A stretch of 37,404 nucleotides of DNA from CAZGYE01 sp964530165 (GTDB lineage: Bacteria > Planctomycetota > Planctomycetia > Planctomycetales > Planctomycetaceae): positions 1-37,404 of the forward strand of contig CAZGYE010000015.1 in NCBI GenBank assembly GCA_964530165.1, written 5' to 3'. The position numbers were made by a program, and so were the translations under genes. Position 1 is the stretch's first letter; each line of letters opens with the position of its first letter. Shown piece by piece: positions 1 through 7,402 of the stretch. Below the pieces are notes generated by a model. The model was given only the letters and a program-made list of their open reading frames with translations. It made no database searches and was not told the DNA's origin.

Positions 1-702
1 CTGGCCATCGACGTTGATTGGTCCGCCGCCGGTCCGCTCGAAAGGGATGCCCCGATAGACTTCGCTCACCAACATCGTATGGCTCATGCCATCCACGAAA
101 TCGCGAGCCATGCCGGGCCGCCGGGTGGACATCCCCGGAACACGCTTCAAGCTCACATCGTTGTGGTTGTCGCTGACAACCGAACGAGGGAACACGCCGC
201 TCATCGCCGGATAGTTTGTTCCGGCGCTCGTGCCTCTCATCTCTGGCATATCGTCCGACGGGCAGATGTAAACGGGAAGGACGGTTCCTCTGGCCTGAGT
301 CGGATAAACGGCGCCCGTGCAGCACCCACCGCGTAAATGGGCGTTGTCAAAATCAATCGTGTTGTAAATTCCCGCCTGGTCGACAAACGGCAAGATCAAC
401 GCTCGCCAGCTCAACCCGCCCATGTTGTCCCAGCTATTTGAACATCCACCACACACCTTGCCGTTGGCGACCTTAACCGTTGGCAGAATGCCGTATGTAT
501 CGAGATAGTTGTGCAAAGCCAGGCCGATTTGTTTGAGGTGGTTTCGGCACTGAGATCTGCGGGCCGCCTCCCGGGCCTGCTGGACGGCAGGCAGCAACAG
601 GGCAATCAGAATCGCAATGATGGCAATCACCACCAATAGTTCAATCAAAGTAAAACCAAGCAGCCGCCAGTGGCGTTCCAAAGAAGTCTTACGAACACGC
701 AT
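1..702 (-). CDS. DUF1559 prepilin-like protein (C-terminus outside window)
   Basis: The frame is open from an ATG at 702 to base 1, so the C-terminus lies beyond the window (234 codons seen). A strong Shine-Dalgarno GGAGG precedes the ATG by 7 bases. Residues 17-42 hold a type IV prepilin N-methylation/cleavage motif (GFTLIELLVVIAIIAILIAL) followed by LLPAVQQAREAARRSQC, the hallmark of the DUF1559 (SBP_bac_10) family that is massively expanded in planctomycetes. Later family features are visible: LKQIGLALHNY, a YICPSD stretch and an RDFVDGMSHTMLVSE segment. Family knowledge says these are type II pseudopilin-like, exported, membrane-anchored proteins; their function is not settled. The product is likely processed by a prepilin peptidase and exposed outside the inner membrane. 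The usual length is roughly 280-400 residues, so a quarter or more is missing here. Confidence 0.93.
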   Translation of the reverse strand, partial: MRVRKTSLERHWRLLGFTLIELLVVIAIIAILIALLLPAVQQAREAARRSQCRNHLKQIGLALHNYLDTYGILPTVKVANGKVCGGCSNSWDNMGGLSWRALILPFVDQAGIYNTIDFDNAHLRGGCCTGAVYPTQARGTVLPVYICPSDDMPEMRGTSAGTNYPAMSGVFPRSVVSDNHNDVSLKRVPGMSTRRPGMARDFVDGMSHTMLVSEVYRGIPFERTGGGPINVDGQ

Positions 703-948
703 GGGCACACCTCCTTTTCGAACAACGGAAAAATCAAACCTGTTCACGTACCAGTCGTATCAACGATATTCTGCCCCCCCTCGCCCAGATTGTCAACAAG
801 AAACTGAAAAAACGGGCCAAGCAGAACATTCCGGCAGGTCCGTGACCCGCTGCGACGTCCCGCAGAACTTGAGTTTCATGCGATTGTTCGCGCACGAGGT
901 TGGAGCGTCTGCCAAGTGGGCGGGTCGCCGCCTGTTGAAAATCCTGAT

Positions 949-1021
949 ACGAGCCGCGAGCGTGAGCGAGCGGGTTGAGAAACGCCAGAAAGACGTCCGC
1001 TCCCTAACGGTCGCGGCTCGT
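949..1021. repeat. Hairpin repeat between DUF1559 and CocE genes
   Basis: The 25-base arms 949-973 and 997-1021 are inverted repeats with three mismatches (arm starts ACGAGCCGCG, ends GAGCGG), separated by a 23-base loop. This word is one I recognise as a common dispersed element of planctomycete genomes. It sits just downstream of the CocE-like gene that ends at 1071, so it may act as a transcript end or processing hairpin; no U-tract follows. The rest of 703-1070 shows no gene, only the upstream region and ribosome binding site of the DUF1559 gene. Confidence 0.6.
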
Positions 1022-1070
1022 GGAAACATATTCTTCAACAGACTGTTCGAGCCGGGGCGGTGGCTCGGTC

Positions 1071-2897
1071 TCAATGATCGCGAGCCGGTATCACCGGCAA
1101 TATGACGTACGAAGGCCGCTGGGAGTCGTGGTAGACCGTCTGCCGGGCAACCACGTGCGACGTCTCCAGGCCGACGTTGTCAGCGCCCGTGTTGAGGTTC
1201 CGCAGGTAGTAGGGGTAGTAGCTGCTAGAGATCTCGATCCGGATGCGGTGCCCCTTCAAAAAAGCGTTGCCGGTTGCCCGCCAGAACTCGATCAGGTACT
1301 CGTACGCCTTGCCCGGCTCGATCAGGCTGAGCTTGGTCGAGTTGAACGCGCCGCCGCGCTGGGGATCGCGGCATCGCGCCCTCAGCACGCCCTCGCACAG
1401 CAAGGCCGCGTAGCCGTCGGGCCAGACGTCGATCAGCCGGACCATCCAGTCGGTATCGCGGGCGGAAGTAGCCGCGTAGAGCTTTGCAGTGATCGGGCCG
1501 GTGACCTCGATCTCCTCCTCCAGCGGTGGTGTCGTGTAGACCAACACGTCTCGGCGGGCTGCACAGTCCCGCGTGTCGCATGGCCCTTCGATGTGAGGGC
1601 CCTTGAACGTTGACGGCGTCGGGTGCAACGGATCGTAGGTGTACCGGTCCGGAGGCTCGCTGCCAGGCGGTGTTGTGCTCAGCGTGCCGTCGCCGGCCGA
1701 CGAGTTGGCCTTGCCGCCGCTGTGGAAGTAGAAGTGGGTCCATTTTGTCTCGGGCAGCGGCCAGTCGCTTTCCGCCCGCCACCGGTTAGATCCCATCACG
1801 AACACATGCACCGCCGGGTCGTCGAGCACGCCGTTTTCGATGCCCTTGAGGTGATAATCGAACCACCGGCAAATGTACCCGTCCCAGTCGATTGCGGCCG
1901 TCGGGCCGTAGTCGAACCGCAACAGCTTGCGGCCCCGGCCCGTGTGCGACCAGGGGCCCACGACGATTCTCGGCCGTCTGGCTTCGGGAGTGCCGCCGTA
2001 CTGCTTCATGCCGAGGTAGTTCATCGGCGTGCCGGAAAAGTCGGCGTCGAACCAGCCGGAAACGGCCAGGGAGGGCACCTTGATCTTCTCGTAGTTCTGC
2101 TTGCCCTGGTAGGAAATGCCCTTCCAGTAGTCCGCGGTCGAGAGGTTCTCGCGTATCCAGGTCTCGAACCAGGGGACGCTTTTCACCTTGCGGTAGTTGA
2201 GCAAATCGATGTACGGCGTGTGCATCAGATCCTCATACCGCGTGGCGGGGAACCCGCCGTAAGCACCCTTGCCGACCACGATGTTCCCGTTGCCCTGCAT
2301 GGTACAGGCCCAATCCATCATGACGCCGTTGAGGATTCCCTCTTGATAGGGCAAGTTGCGGAACTGATCGGGTGGGGCGACTTCCGGCACCATACATTTG
2401 AGCGAGGGTGGGGCTTGGGTGGCCGTCCACCATTGGGTCCAGCCCATGTAGGACAGCCCCCAGGTGCCCACCTTGCCGCTAGACCACGCCTGCCCGGCAA
2501 GCCACTCGACCAGGTCGTAGCCGTCGGTCTTGTGCTTCGGGTTGAATGGGTCCCACGCGCCCTCGGATTTGTGGCGGCCGCGGACGTCGGCGTTGACCAC
2601 GGCGTATCCCCGGGCGGCCAACCATCTCGCCCGGACGGCTTGGCCGTTCTTGTTGTAGGGCGTCGAATTGAGGACCACGGGAAACCGGCCTGCGGCTTCG
2701 GGTCGAAAGACGTCGATCGCCAGCTTTACGCCGTCGCGCATGGGCACCATCTGGTTGCGGAACTCTGCCAGCTTTTGTTCCGCGGCCGAATACTCGCCCG
2801 CTTCGGGCGGCTGGGCCTTCAGAGACCACCGGGGATTCGCGCCGGGGGCAAACGCCAAAATCAACGTCAGTAGGGTCACGGCAAATCTCAGTTTCAT
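1071..2897 (-). CDS. Secreted CocE/NonD family (S15-like) hydrolase
   Basis: A 608-residue alpha/beta hydrolase of the CocE/NonD, X-Pro dipeptidyl-peptidase (S15) family, which cleaves esters or N-terminal Xaa-Pro peptides; the substrate here is unknown. A signal peptide is seen at residues 1-20 (MKLRFAVTLLTLILAFAPGA). The core has FRPEAAGRFPVVL and DVRGRHKSEG, then the nucleophile elbow GLSYMG with Ser149, Asp284 in SGWFD and His318 in GPWSHTG, so the triad is complete. The region after about residue 400 matches the C-terminal jelly-roll domain of the family (PPLEEEIEVTGPITAKLY, then RIEISSSYYPYYLRNLNTG). Length is normal for the family. Its ATG overlaps the stop of the upstream HD-domain gene as ATGA (2894-2897), so the two are co-transcribed and probably translationally coupled. 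The signal peptide places it in the periplasm or outside. Confidence 0.93.
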   Translation of the reverse strand: MKLRFAVTLLTLILAFAPGANPRWSLKAQPPEAGEYSAAEQKLAEFRNQMVPMRDGVKLAIDVFRPEAAGRFPVVLNSTPYNKNGQAVRARWLAARGYAVVNADVRGRHKSEGAWDPFNPKHKTDGYDLVEWLAGQAWSSGKVGTWGLSYMGWTQWWTATQAPPSLKCMVPEVAPPDQFRNLPYQEGILNGVMMDWACTMQGNGNIVVGKGAYGGFPATRYEDLMHTPYIDLLNYRKVKSVPWFETWIRENLSTADYWKGISYQGKQNYEKIKVPSLAVSGWFDADFSGTPMNYLGMKQYGGTPEARRPRIVVGPWSHTGRGRKLLRFDYGPTAAIDWDGYICRWFDYHLKGIENGVLDDPAVHVFVMGSNRWRAESDWPLPETKWTHFYFHSGGKANSSAGDGTLSTTPPGSEPPDRYTYDPLHPTPSTFKGPHIEGPCDTRDCAARRDVLVYTTPPLEEEIEVTGPITAKLYAATSARDTDWMVRLIDVWPDGYAALLCEGVLRARCRDPQRGGAFNSTKLSLIEPGKAYEYLIEFWRATGNAFLKGHRIRIEISSSYYPYYLRNLNTGADNVGLETSHVVARQTVYHDSQRPSYVILPVIPARDH

Positions 2898-3472
2898 GAT
2901 GCATCCTGTTGTGACGGTGGTGTGAGGCCCAGTTCCGCGGCGATGGACTGCATGGCGGCGATGCAGAAGTTGATGTGCTCGGTGAGATCGACCCCCAATT
3001 CTTCAGCGCCGCGAATGATGTCGTCGCGGTTGACTGCCGCGGCAAACGCCGGCTGCTTCAGCTTCTTCTTGACGCTTTTGGCCGTCAGACCTTCCAGGCG
3101 CGTCGGACGGACCAGGGCACAGGCCGTGATGAACCCGCTTAACTCATCGCAGGCATACAGCACTTTGTCCATCGGCGAGATGCGCGGGCAATCTTCGAGG
3201 TAGTCGGCGTGTGACTTGATGGCGTAGATGACGTCGTCGGGATAGCCGCGTTCTTTGAGGATCTCAGATCCTTTCAGCGGGTGATCGGGCGGGTTGGGCC
3301 AGCGCTGGTAATCGAAGTCGTGCAGCAGTCCGACCGCGCCCCACTTCTGTTCGTCCTCACCGTACTTGCGGGCGTAGGCGCGCACGGCCGCTTCGACGGC
3401 CAGCATGTGTTTGATCAGGTTCTCGTTTTGAGTGTATTCTCTCAGCAGGGCAAGATCGTCATCGCGGCTCAC
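2894..3472 (-). CDS. HD-domain phosphohydrolase (HDIG-like, 192 aa)
   Basis: A single HD domain, metal-dependent phosphohydrolase fold. His22 (LIKHMLAVE), the His51-Asp52 doublet (GLLHDFDY), His64, His88 (IKSHADY) and Asp109 (ACDELSG) are in the order expected for metal ligands. It belongs to the small HDIG-type hydrolases often annotated only as HD domain-containing protein; nucleotide or phosphate-ester substrates are typical but cannot be named here. No signal peptide, so cytosolic, in contrast to the secreted hydrolase whose start overlaps its stop by four bases. The start at 3472 gives MSRDDDLALLREYTQNENLIKHM, which fits other members without extra sequence. Confidence 0.88.
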   Translation of the reverse strand: MSRDDDLALLREYTQNENLIKHMLAVEAAVRAYARKYGEDEQKWGAVGLLHDFDYQRWPNPPDHPLKGSEILKERGYPDDVIYAIKSHADYLEDCPRISPMDKVLYACDELSGFITACALVRPTRLEGLTAKSVKKKLKQPAFAAAVNRDDIIRGAEELGVDLTEHINFCIAAMQSIAAELGLTPPSQQDAS

Positions 3473-3626
3473 AAGTGGACTCCTGACAGCTCGGGTGTGC
3501 GTGCTCGGCGAGCATTCGTTGTGGAATGGTATTGTAATCGGTGCAGACGGGTTTTGCCGCAGATTTTTTTTGAGCGATCAGCAATCAGCTCTCAGCCATC
3601 AGCTTTTTTGGTTGCCACGGCCAATC

Positions 3627-3646
3627 GGCAGGCTGGAAAGCCTGCC
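3627..3646. terminator. Perfect 8-bp hairpin, likely transcript end of the GGDEF gene
   Basis: GGCAGGCT, loop GGAA, AGCCTGCC forms a perfect stem-tetraloop 35 bases past the stop of the minus-strand GGDEF gene (3681) and upstream of the HD gene start (3472). This word is a frequent planctomycete intergenic repeat. No clear U-run follows on the minus strand, so its termination role is inferred. Confidence 0.5.
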
Positions 3647-3680
3647 CCACGACATCTGTCAAATGAGCTTTGACAGACCA

Positions 3681-5828
3681 CTAATGACCGGCGAAATACG
3701 CGCGGAGATCTTTGAGCACTCGTGCAGCGCGTTCCTGGAAGACATTGGCGTGGCGAATCCAGCCGAGCGGTCGGATGCGTACGTTGACGCAAACTTGCCC
3801 CGGAACGACAAACTTTCCTCGCGGTATGCCGATTGGCTCGTCGCTGAACTCGATCTCCAGCTCGACGGGCCGGCTCTGATCGCTCCCGCCCCAGAACGGA
3901 AGCAGTCCCCGGCTGCCCAGCCGCATCACGGCGCGCCGGGGCGCGACCTCCAACAGTTTGACATGCCGGTCGTCGACGAATCCGCCCAACTTGTAGACGA
4001 CCATGTCGGCGGCGACGCAGGCTGAAAAACTGCCCGTGAACACGAACGGATCCGCCGGTTCATCCTCTTCACCGTTTTCTGTCGGCAAATCGTCGAAGAG
4101 CAACTGGGAGTTGGTGAACGAACATGTTCGATTGCGACCGGACCCCTTGGCTTTATAAAGTGCCCTGTCGGCTCGCCTGAGAATGCTTTCCACCGAGTCT
4201 CCGCGTTCGACCTGTGTGACGCCGAACGAAGCCGTAACCTGGCAGTCGCTCAGTTCAGCAATCTTTGCGCCGCCGAGCGCGACTCGAAACCGCTCTGCTC
4301 GGCGGACCGTCTGGTCGAGCTCGGCGCCCGGACAGAGCACGACGAATTCTTCACCACCGTACCTGCCCACCAGCTCGCCGGAATACGTTTCGTGTTGCAA
4401 CAGCTTGGTCAGGTCGATGAGGACCTGATCACCGACGCCGTGACCGTACGTGTCGTTGATGCTCTTGAAGTGATCGACGTCCAGGAAGATCACGCTGAAC
4501 GGCTCGGCATCGGGGCTTTGCGAGAATTCGGACAGCATCAACGCCAATTGTGTTTCCAGCTCGCCCCGATTGGCCACCGAGGTGAGCGGGTCTCTGCTGG
4601 CCGCCATCTTGAGTTCGCGGTATTCCTGCGGCCGACGGCTGTTGCGTGAGACGTCACGAAAGATCTCCGCGACGCCCTGCAACCGACCCTGGGGATCGAG
4701 CAACGGGACCGATTGCAGTTCGACCTCGACCCAGTTCCCGTCGGCGTGTCGCATTCGGACTATCGACGCGGCCGATTTTCGGGTGGCGACGACCTGGTTC
4801 AAAGGGCATTGGTGATCGGGGAGCTGTTGGCTGTTTCTGTCGGCGTAGGAGAGAACACGGCTGGTCCACATCTGATTCAGTATTTGTTGCGCGGGGCGCC
4901 CCAGCAGGCTCTCGGCCCCGCGGTTCCAAACGACGAATCGCAGATCGGAGTCGACAAGATAGAAGCCGTCGTACATGCTTTCGAGCAAATACAGATAGGC
5001 GAAGATATGGCCGAGCGAGCTTGCTTCGAGCGACTCCTGCGGATCGGCCGGGCCCGGCGGTCGCTCGCCGCGCCCCGTCTCCGGTGCGTGTGCCGGCAAA
5101 GCAGATCCGCCGTTCTCGATCCAGCGCGACAACGCACACACCACGTTGCCGTCAAACTGCGTACCGGCCGAGGCCATCAGCACCTTCATAATCTCGTCGT
5201 GCGCCTGGGCGTTCCGATACACCTGATCGGTGCGGAGCGAATCGTATGCGTCAGCGACCCCCAAAATGCGGGCGCCTTGGTGCACGTCGCCGCCGATCCG
5301 TCGATAACCGTCGTTGGCGCCGTTGTAATGGCAGTGCGACTGCCCGACAATGTCCAACACCTCCTTGTCGACCCGACACGCCTGCAAGACGTCGACGCCA
5401 ATGTTGTGGTGCAGTGACATCAAGGCCTCCTCGTCCGGGTTGAGCGCGCCGGGCTTGAACAAGACGTTATCGGGCACTCCGATCTTGCCGATGTCGTGCA
5501 GCAGCGAGGCGATTTCGAGCAGCTTCAGGTGTCGGCCTTCCCACCCGAGGTATTGCGCCAGACCCACCGCCAGCATCGCAACCCGCCGGGAATGCCGTAC
5601 CGTAGCGACGTCACGGAAGTGTAATGCCGACAACAGACTGCGCAGCACGCCTTTCGAGATCACGCCGTCCAGCGAGTCCGATTCCGAGCCGTTCTCAACG
5701 GCCGCTTCAGCCCGGCGCGAAAGTGTCATCAATCCCAGCAGGATTCCGGACGAATCCATGGGATGGCTGCCCCGGGTCGGCTGTTCCGGCAGAAGCAGAT
5801 CGTCGGAGAGTAAGGTTGCTGTCGCCAT
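3681..5828 (-). CDS. HD-PAS-GGDEF signalling protein (diguanylate cyclase)
   Basis: A 715-residue soluble c-di-GMP signalling protein. Residues about 60-230 are an HD domain of HD-GYP type: VRHSRRVAMLA, H111-D112 in LLHDIGKIGVPD, SLHHNIG and ARILGVADAYDSL, but the signature HHE..DGSGYP is degenerate (SHCHYNGANDGYRR). A PAS domain follows at about 275-395 (MYDGFYLVDSDLRFVVWN). A GGDEF domain spans about 415-575 (DPLTSVANRGELE, FLDVDHFKSINDTYGH) with the active motif GGEEF at 491-495; no RxxD inhibitory site is seen five residues before it. About 125 C-terminal residues are unassigned. The cyclase should make c-di-GMP; phosphodiesterase activity of the HD part is doubtful. I chose ATG 5828 because the frame extends to 6041 only through a dispersed repeat (5859-5940) with no domain sequence. 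No clear Shine-Dalgarno is seen. Confidence 0.9.
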   Translation of the reverse strand: MATATLLSDDLLLPEQPTRGSHPMDSSGILLGLMTLSRRAEAAVENGSESDSLDGVISKGVLRSLLSALHFRDVATVRHSRRVAMLAVGLAQYLGWEGRHLKLLEIASLLHDIGKIGVPDNVLFKPGALNPDEEALMSLHHNIGVDVLQACRVDKEVLDIVGQSHCHYNGANDGYRRIGGDVHQGARILGVADAYDSLRTDQVYRNAQAHDEIMKVLMASAGTQFDGNVVCALSRWIENGGSALPAHAPETGRGERPPGPADPQESLEASSLGHIFAYLYLLESMYDGFYLVDSDLRFVVWNRGAESLLGRPAQQILNQMWTSRVLSYADRNSQQLPDHQCPLNQVVATRKSAASIVRMRHADGNWVEVELQSVPLLDPQGRLQGVAEIFRDVSRNSRRPQEYRELKMAASRDPLTSVANRGELETQLALMLSEFSQSPDAEPFSVIFLDVDHFKSINDTYGHGVGDQVLIDLTKLLQHETYSGELVGRYGGEEFVVLCPGAELDQTVRRAERFRVALGGAKIAELSDCQVTASFGVTQVERGDSVESILRRADRALYKAKGSGRNRTCSFTNSQLLFDDLPTENGEEDEPADPFVFTGSFSACVAADMVVYKLGGFVDDRHVKLLEVAPRRAVMRLGSRGLLPFWGGSDQSRPVELEIEFSDEPIGIPRGKFVVPGQVCVNVRIRPLGWIRHANVFQERAARVLKDLRAYFAGH

Positions 5829-5858
5829 GTGTCGGGTTGTTTTTGGAGTGGATCGAAA

Positions 5859-5940
5859 GTGGGGCACGCGAAAGAGCGCAGGGATGGGCGTAGCATAGGT
5901 CGTGAGCACGCCCTTCCTTGCGTCAGCGCAGTACCACCAC
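5859..5940. repeat. Dispersed hairpin repeat, copy 1 (GTGGCACGC family)
   Basis: Bases 5879-5929 match 10329-10379 with about seven mismatches, and the outer arms (GTGGGGCACGC at 5859, ACCACCAC near 5931) resemble those of the copies at 10312 and 20720. It lies between proC and the GGDEF gene start and argues that the longer GGDEF reading frame upstream of 5828 is not coding. Confidence 0.7.
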
Positions 5941-6090
5941 GCGACCGGAACCAGATGCAACAAGCGTCTTGGAACCTTAGCTCGCGGCTGGCGCGAGTCA
6001 AACCAGCAAGGACGTTCAGGCACGCCGTGATGCCGGGCCAATCGCTGAAGGTGCCGCTCGTGACGGTCCTCGCAACAGCGACGCAGCCGG

Positions 6091-6918
6091 TTAGAACGAT
6101 TGCCCCAATTGTTGCGATCGCAGCGTTGCCGCTTTGACGGCGTTCATCACACAGCCACGAAGCCCCCCTTGTTCCAGCGCGTGCAGCCCGGCGATGGTTG
6201 TTCCGCCGGGACTGGTCACCGCGTCCTTCAGCACGCCGGGATGTTCGCCCGTTTCCAGAACCATTCGCGCAGAGCCGAGCACCGTCTGTGCGGCCAACCG
6301 GCTTGCGATATCGCGCGGCAAACCGACACGAACGCCTCCGTCACTGAGCGCTTCGATCATCTGGTACACATAGGCCGGACCGCTGCCCGAGAGTCCGGTG
6401 ACCGCGTCGAGCAGACTTTCCGGCACAGCGACCGCAATGCCGACCGTCGCGAGCATCTGCCCGACCAGTTCCGCGTCCTGGGGTGTGGCCGCGCGCGAGC
6501 GAGCAAAAGCCGACGCTCCCGCGCCAATCAGACACGGCGTGTTCGGCATCACGCGCACCGCTCGGCACTGTTTCCCGAATGCCGACGTCAGCGCGCTGAG
6601 GGGAATGCCCGCCGCAATCGAGATCATCAAGTGCTCGGCTGTCACAAAGTCCCGCACGTCGGCCAGCACGTCGGCCATCTGCTGCGGCTTGACGGCCAGA
6701 AAGACGACCTCGCTGTCGGCCAGCACTTCGCCATTTGACGCAGCGGTTCGCGCTCCGGTCTCGGCTGCGAATCGCTCACGAGCCGCCGGAAGCACATCAC
6801 TGCCGATCATCCGCTCTGGGGCCGTAAAACCAGACGACGCCAATCCCCGCGCCAACGCGGTCGCCATCCGACCCGCGCCAATAAAGCCGACGTGCTTGGA
6901 ATTCGATTCCGCTGACAT
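6091..6918 (-). CDS. proC: Pyrroline-5-carboxylate reductase
   Basis: A 275-residue P5C reductase, which reduces 1-pyrroline-5-carboxylate to L-proline with NAD(P)H as the last step of proline synthesis in the cytosol. The N-terminal Rossmann motif is GFIGAGRMATALARG (residues 11-25). VVFLAVKPQQM and the MPNTPCLIGAG stretch are classical. The dimerisation/catalytic C-terminal domain has AVTGLSGSGPAYVY and the signature DAVTSPGGTTIAGL near residue 235. Length equals the family's usual 265-280. It is read away from the transporter operon, with a 32-bp perfect inverted repeat in the shared upstream region. Confidence 0.96.
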   Translation of the reverse strand: MSAESNSKHVGFIGAGRMATALARGLASSGFTAPERMIGSDVLPAARERFAAETGARTAASNGEVLADSEVVFLAVKPQQMADVLADVRDFVTAEHLMISIAAGIPLSALTSAFGKQCRAVRVMPNTPCLIGAGASAFARSRAATPQDAELVGQMLATVGIAVAVPESLLDAVTGLSGSGPAYVYQMIEALSDGGVRVGLPRDIASRLAAQTVLGSARMVLETGEHPGVLKDAVTSPGGTTIAGLHALEQGGLRGCVMNAVKAATLRSQQLGQSF

Positions 6919-6934
6919 GAGAATGGCGCCTCGA

Positions 6935-7014
6935 TTGACAATTGACGACTGACTCCTGACGATTGATCCACCGTGCCGCGATTCAATCGTCAGGAGTCAG
7001 TCGTCAATTGTCAA
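6935..7014. repeat. Perfect 32-bp inverted repeat in divergent promoter region
   Basis: Arms 6935-6966 (TTGACAATTGACGACTGACT...) and 6983-7014 are exact reverse complements over 32 bases, with a 16-base spacer. It fills nearly all the space between the proC start (6918) and the YhdT-like start (7025), so it overlaps the promoter or 5' leader of one or both genes. Could be a dispersed palindromic element or a regulatory hairpin. Confidence 0.9.
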
Positions 7015-7024
7015 GGAAACCACA

Positions 7025-7402
7025 ATGAGCTCACCGTCGCCGCCGGATGATTCCGGAAGAATCGAATATGACCCGGTCTTTCTGAATTCCCGTAGAGAGG
7101 CCATCGTGATTTTCTGCCTGTGGGCGACCGGTTTGGTGTGGGCCGTTCCGTTCTGCTACTTCAACGGTTACATCGACGATTTCAACCCGGAAACCTTCCG
7201 GACGATTTGGGGCATTCCGAGTTGGCTGTTTTGGGGAATTGCCATTCCCTGGCTGCTCGCCGACGTGTTGACCACGTGGTTCTGCTTCTGTTACATGGCT
7301 GACGACGATCTCGGCGAAGTCCACGAAGGGGCCGACATCGAGGAAGAGATTGCGGAGCTGCATGCGGCCCAGACCGCGACAAATCAGGAGGAAGATGCAT
7401 GA
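7025..7402 (+). CDS. YhdT/DUF997-like small membrane subunit
   Basis: 125 residues with two hydrophobic segments, about 27-48 (AIVIFCLWATGLVWAVPFCYF) and 67-92 (WLFWGIAIPWLLADVLTTWFCFCYM), a cytosolic N-terminus and an acidic C-tail (ADDDLGEVHEGADIEEEIAEL). The pattern and the position directly before a PanF-like symporter match YhdT (DUF997), the small partner encoded with panF in enterobacteria. It probably helps assemble or regulate the transporter, but this is by analogy. Its TGA overlaps the symporter ATG (ATGA at 7399-7402), indicating translational coupling. Confidence 0.8.
   Translation: MSSPSPPDDSGRIEYDPVFLNSRREAIVIFCLWATGLVWAVPFCYFNGYIDDFNPETFRTIWGIPSWLFWGIAIPWLLADVLTTWFCFCYMADDDLGEVHEGADIEEEIAELHAAQTATNQEEDA

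Noticed and set aside
617..1105. Plus-strand frame of 162 codons across the DUF1559 upstream region
   Set aside because: It overlaps the signal region of the DUF1559 gene and the hairpin repeat, and has no motif.
1623..2873. Long plus-strand open frame (416 codons) opposite the CocE gene
   Set aside because: It mirrors codon phase of the real minus-strand gene in GC-rich DNA and shows no domain, signal or binding site.
5829..6041. 71-codon N-terminal extension of the HD-PAS-GGDEF protein
   Set aside because: It crosses a dispersed repeat and has no domain content, so the inner ATG 5828 was preferred.
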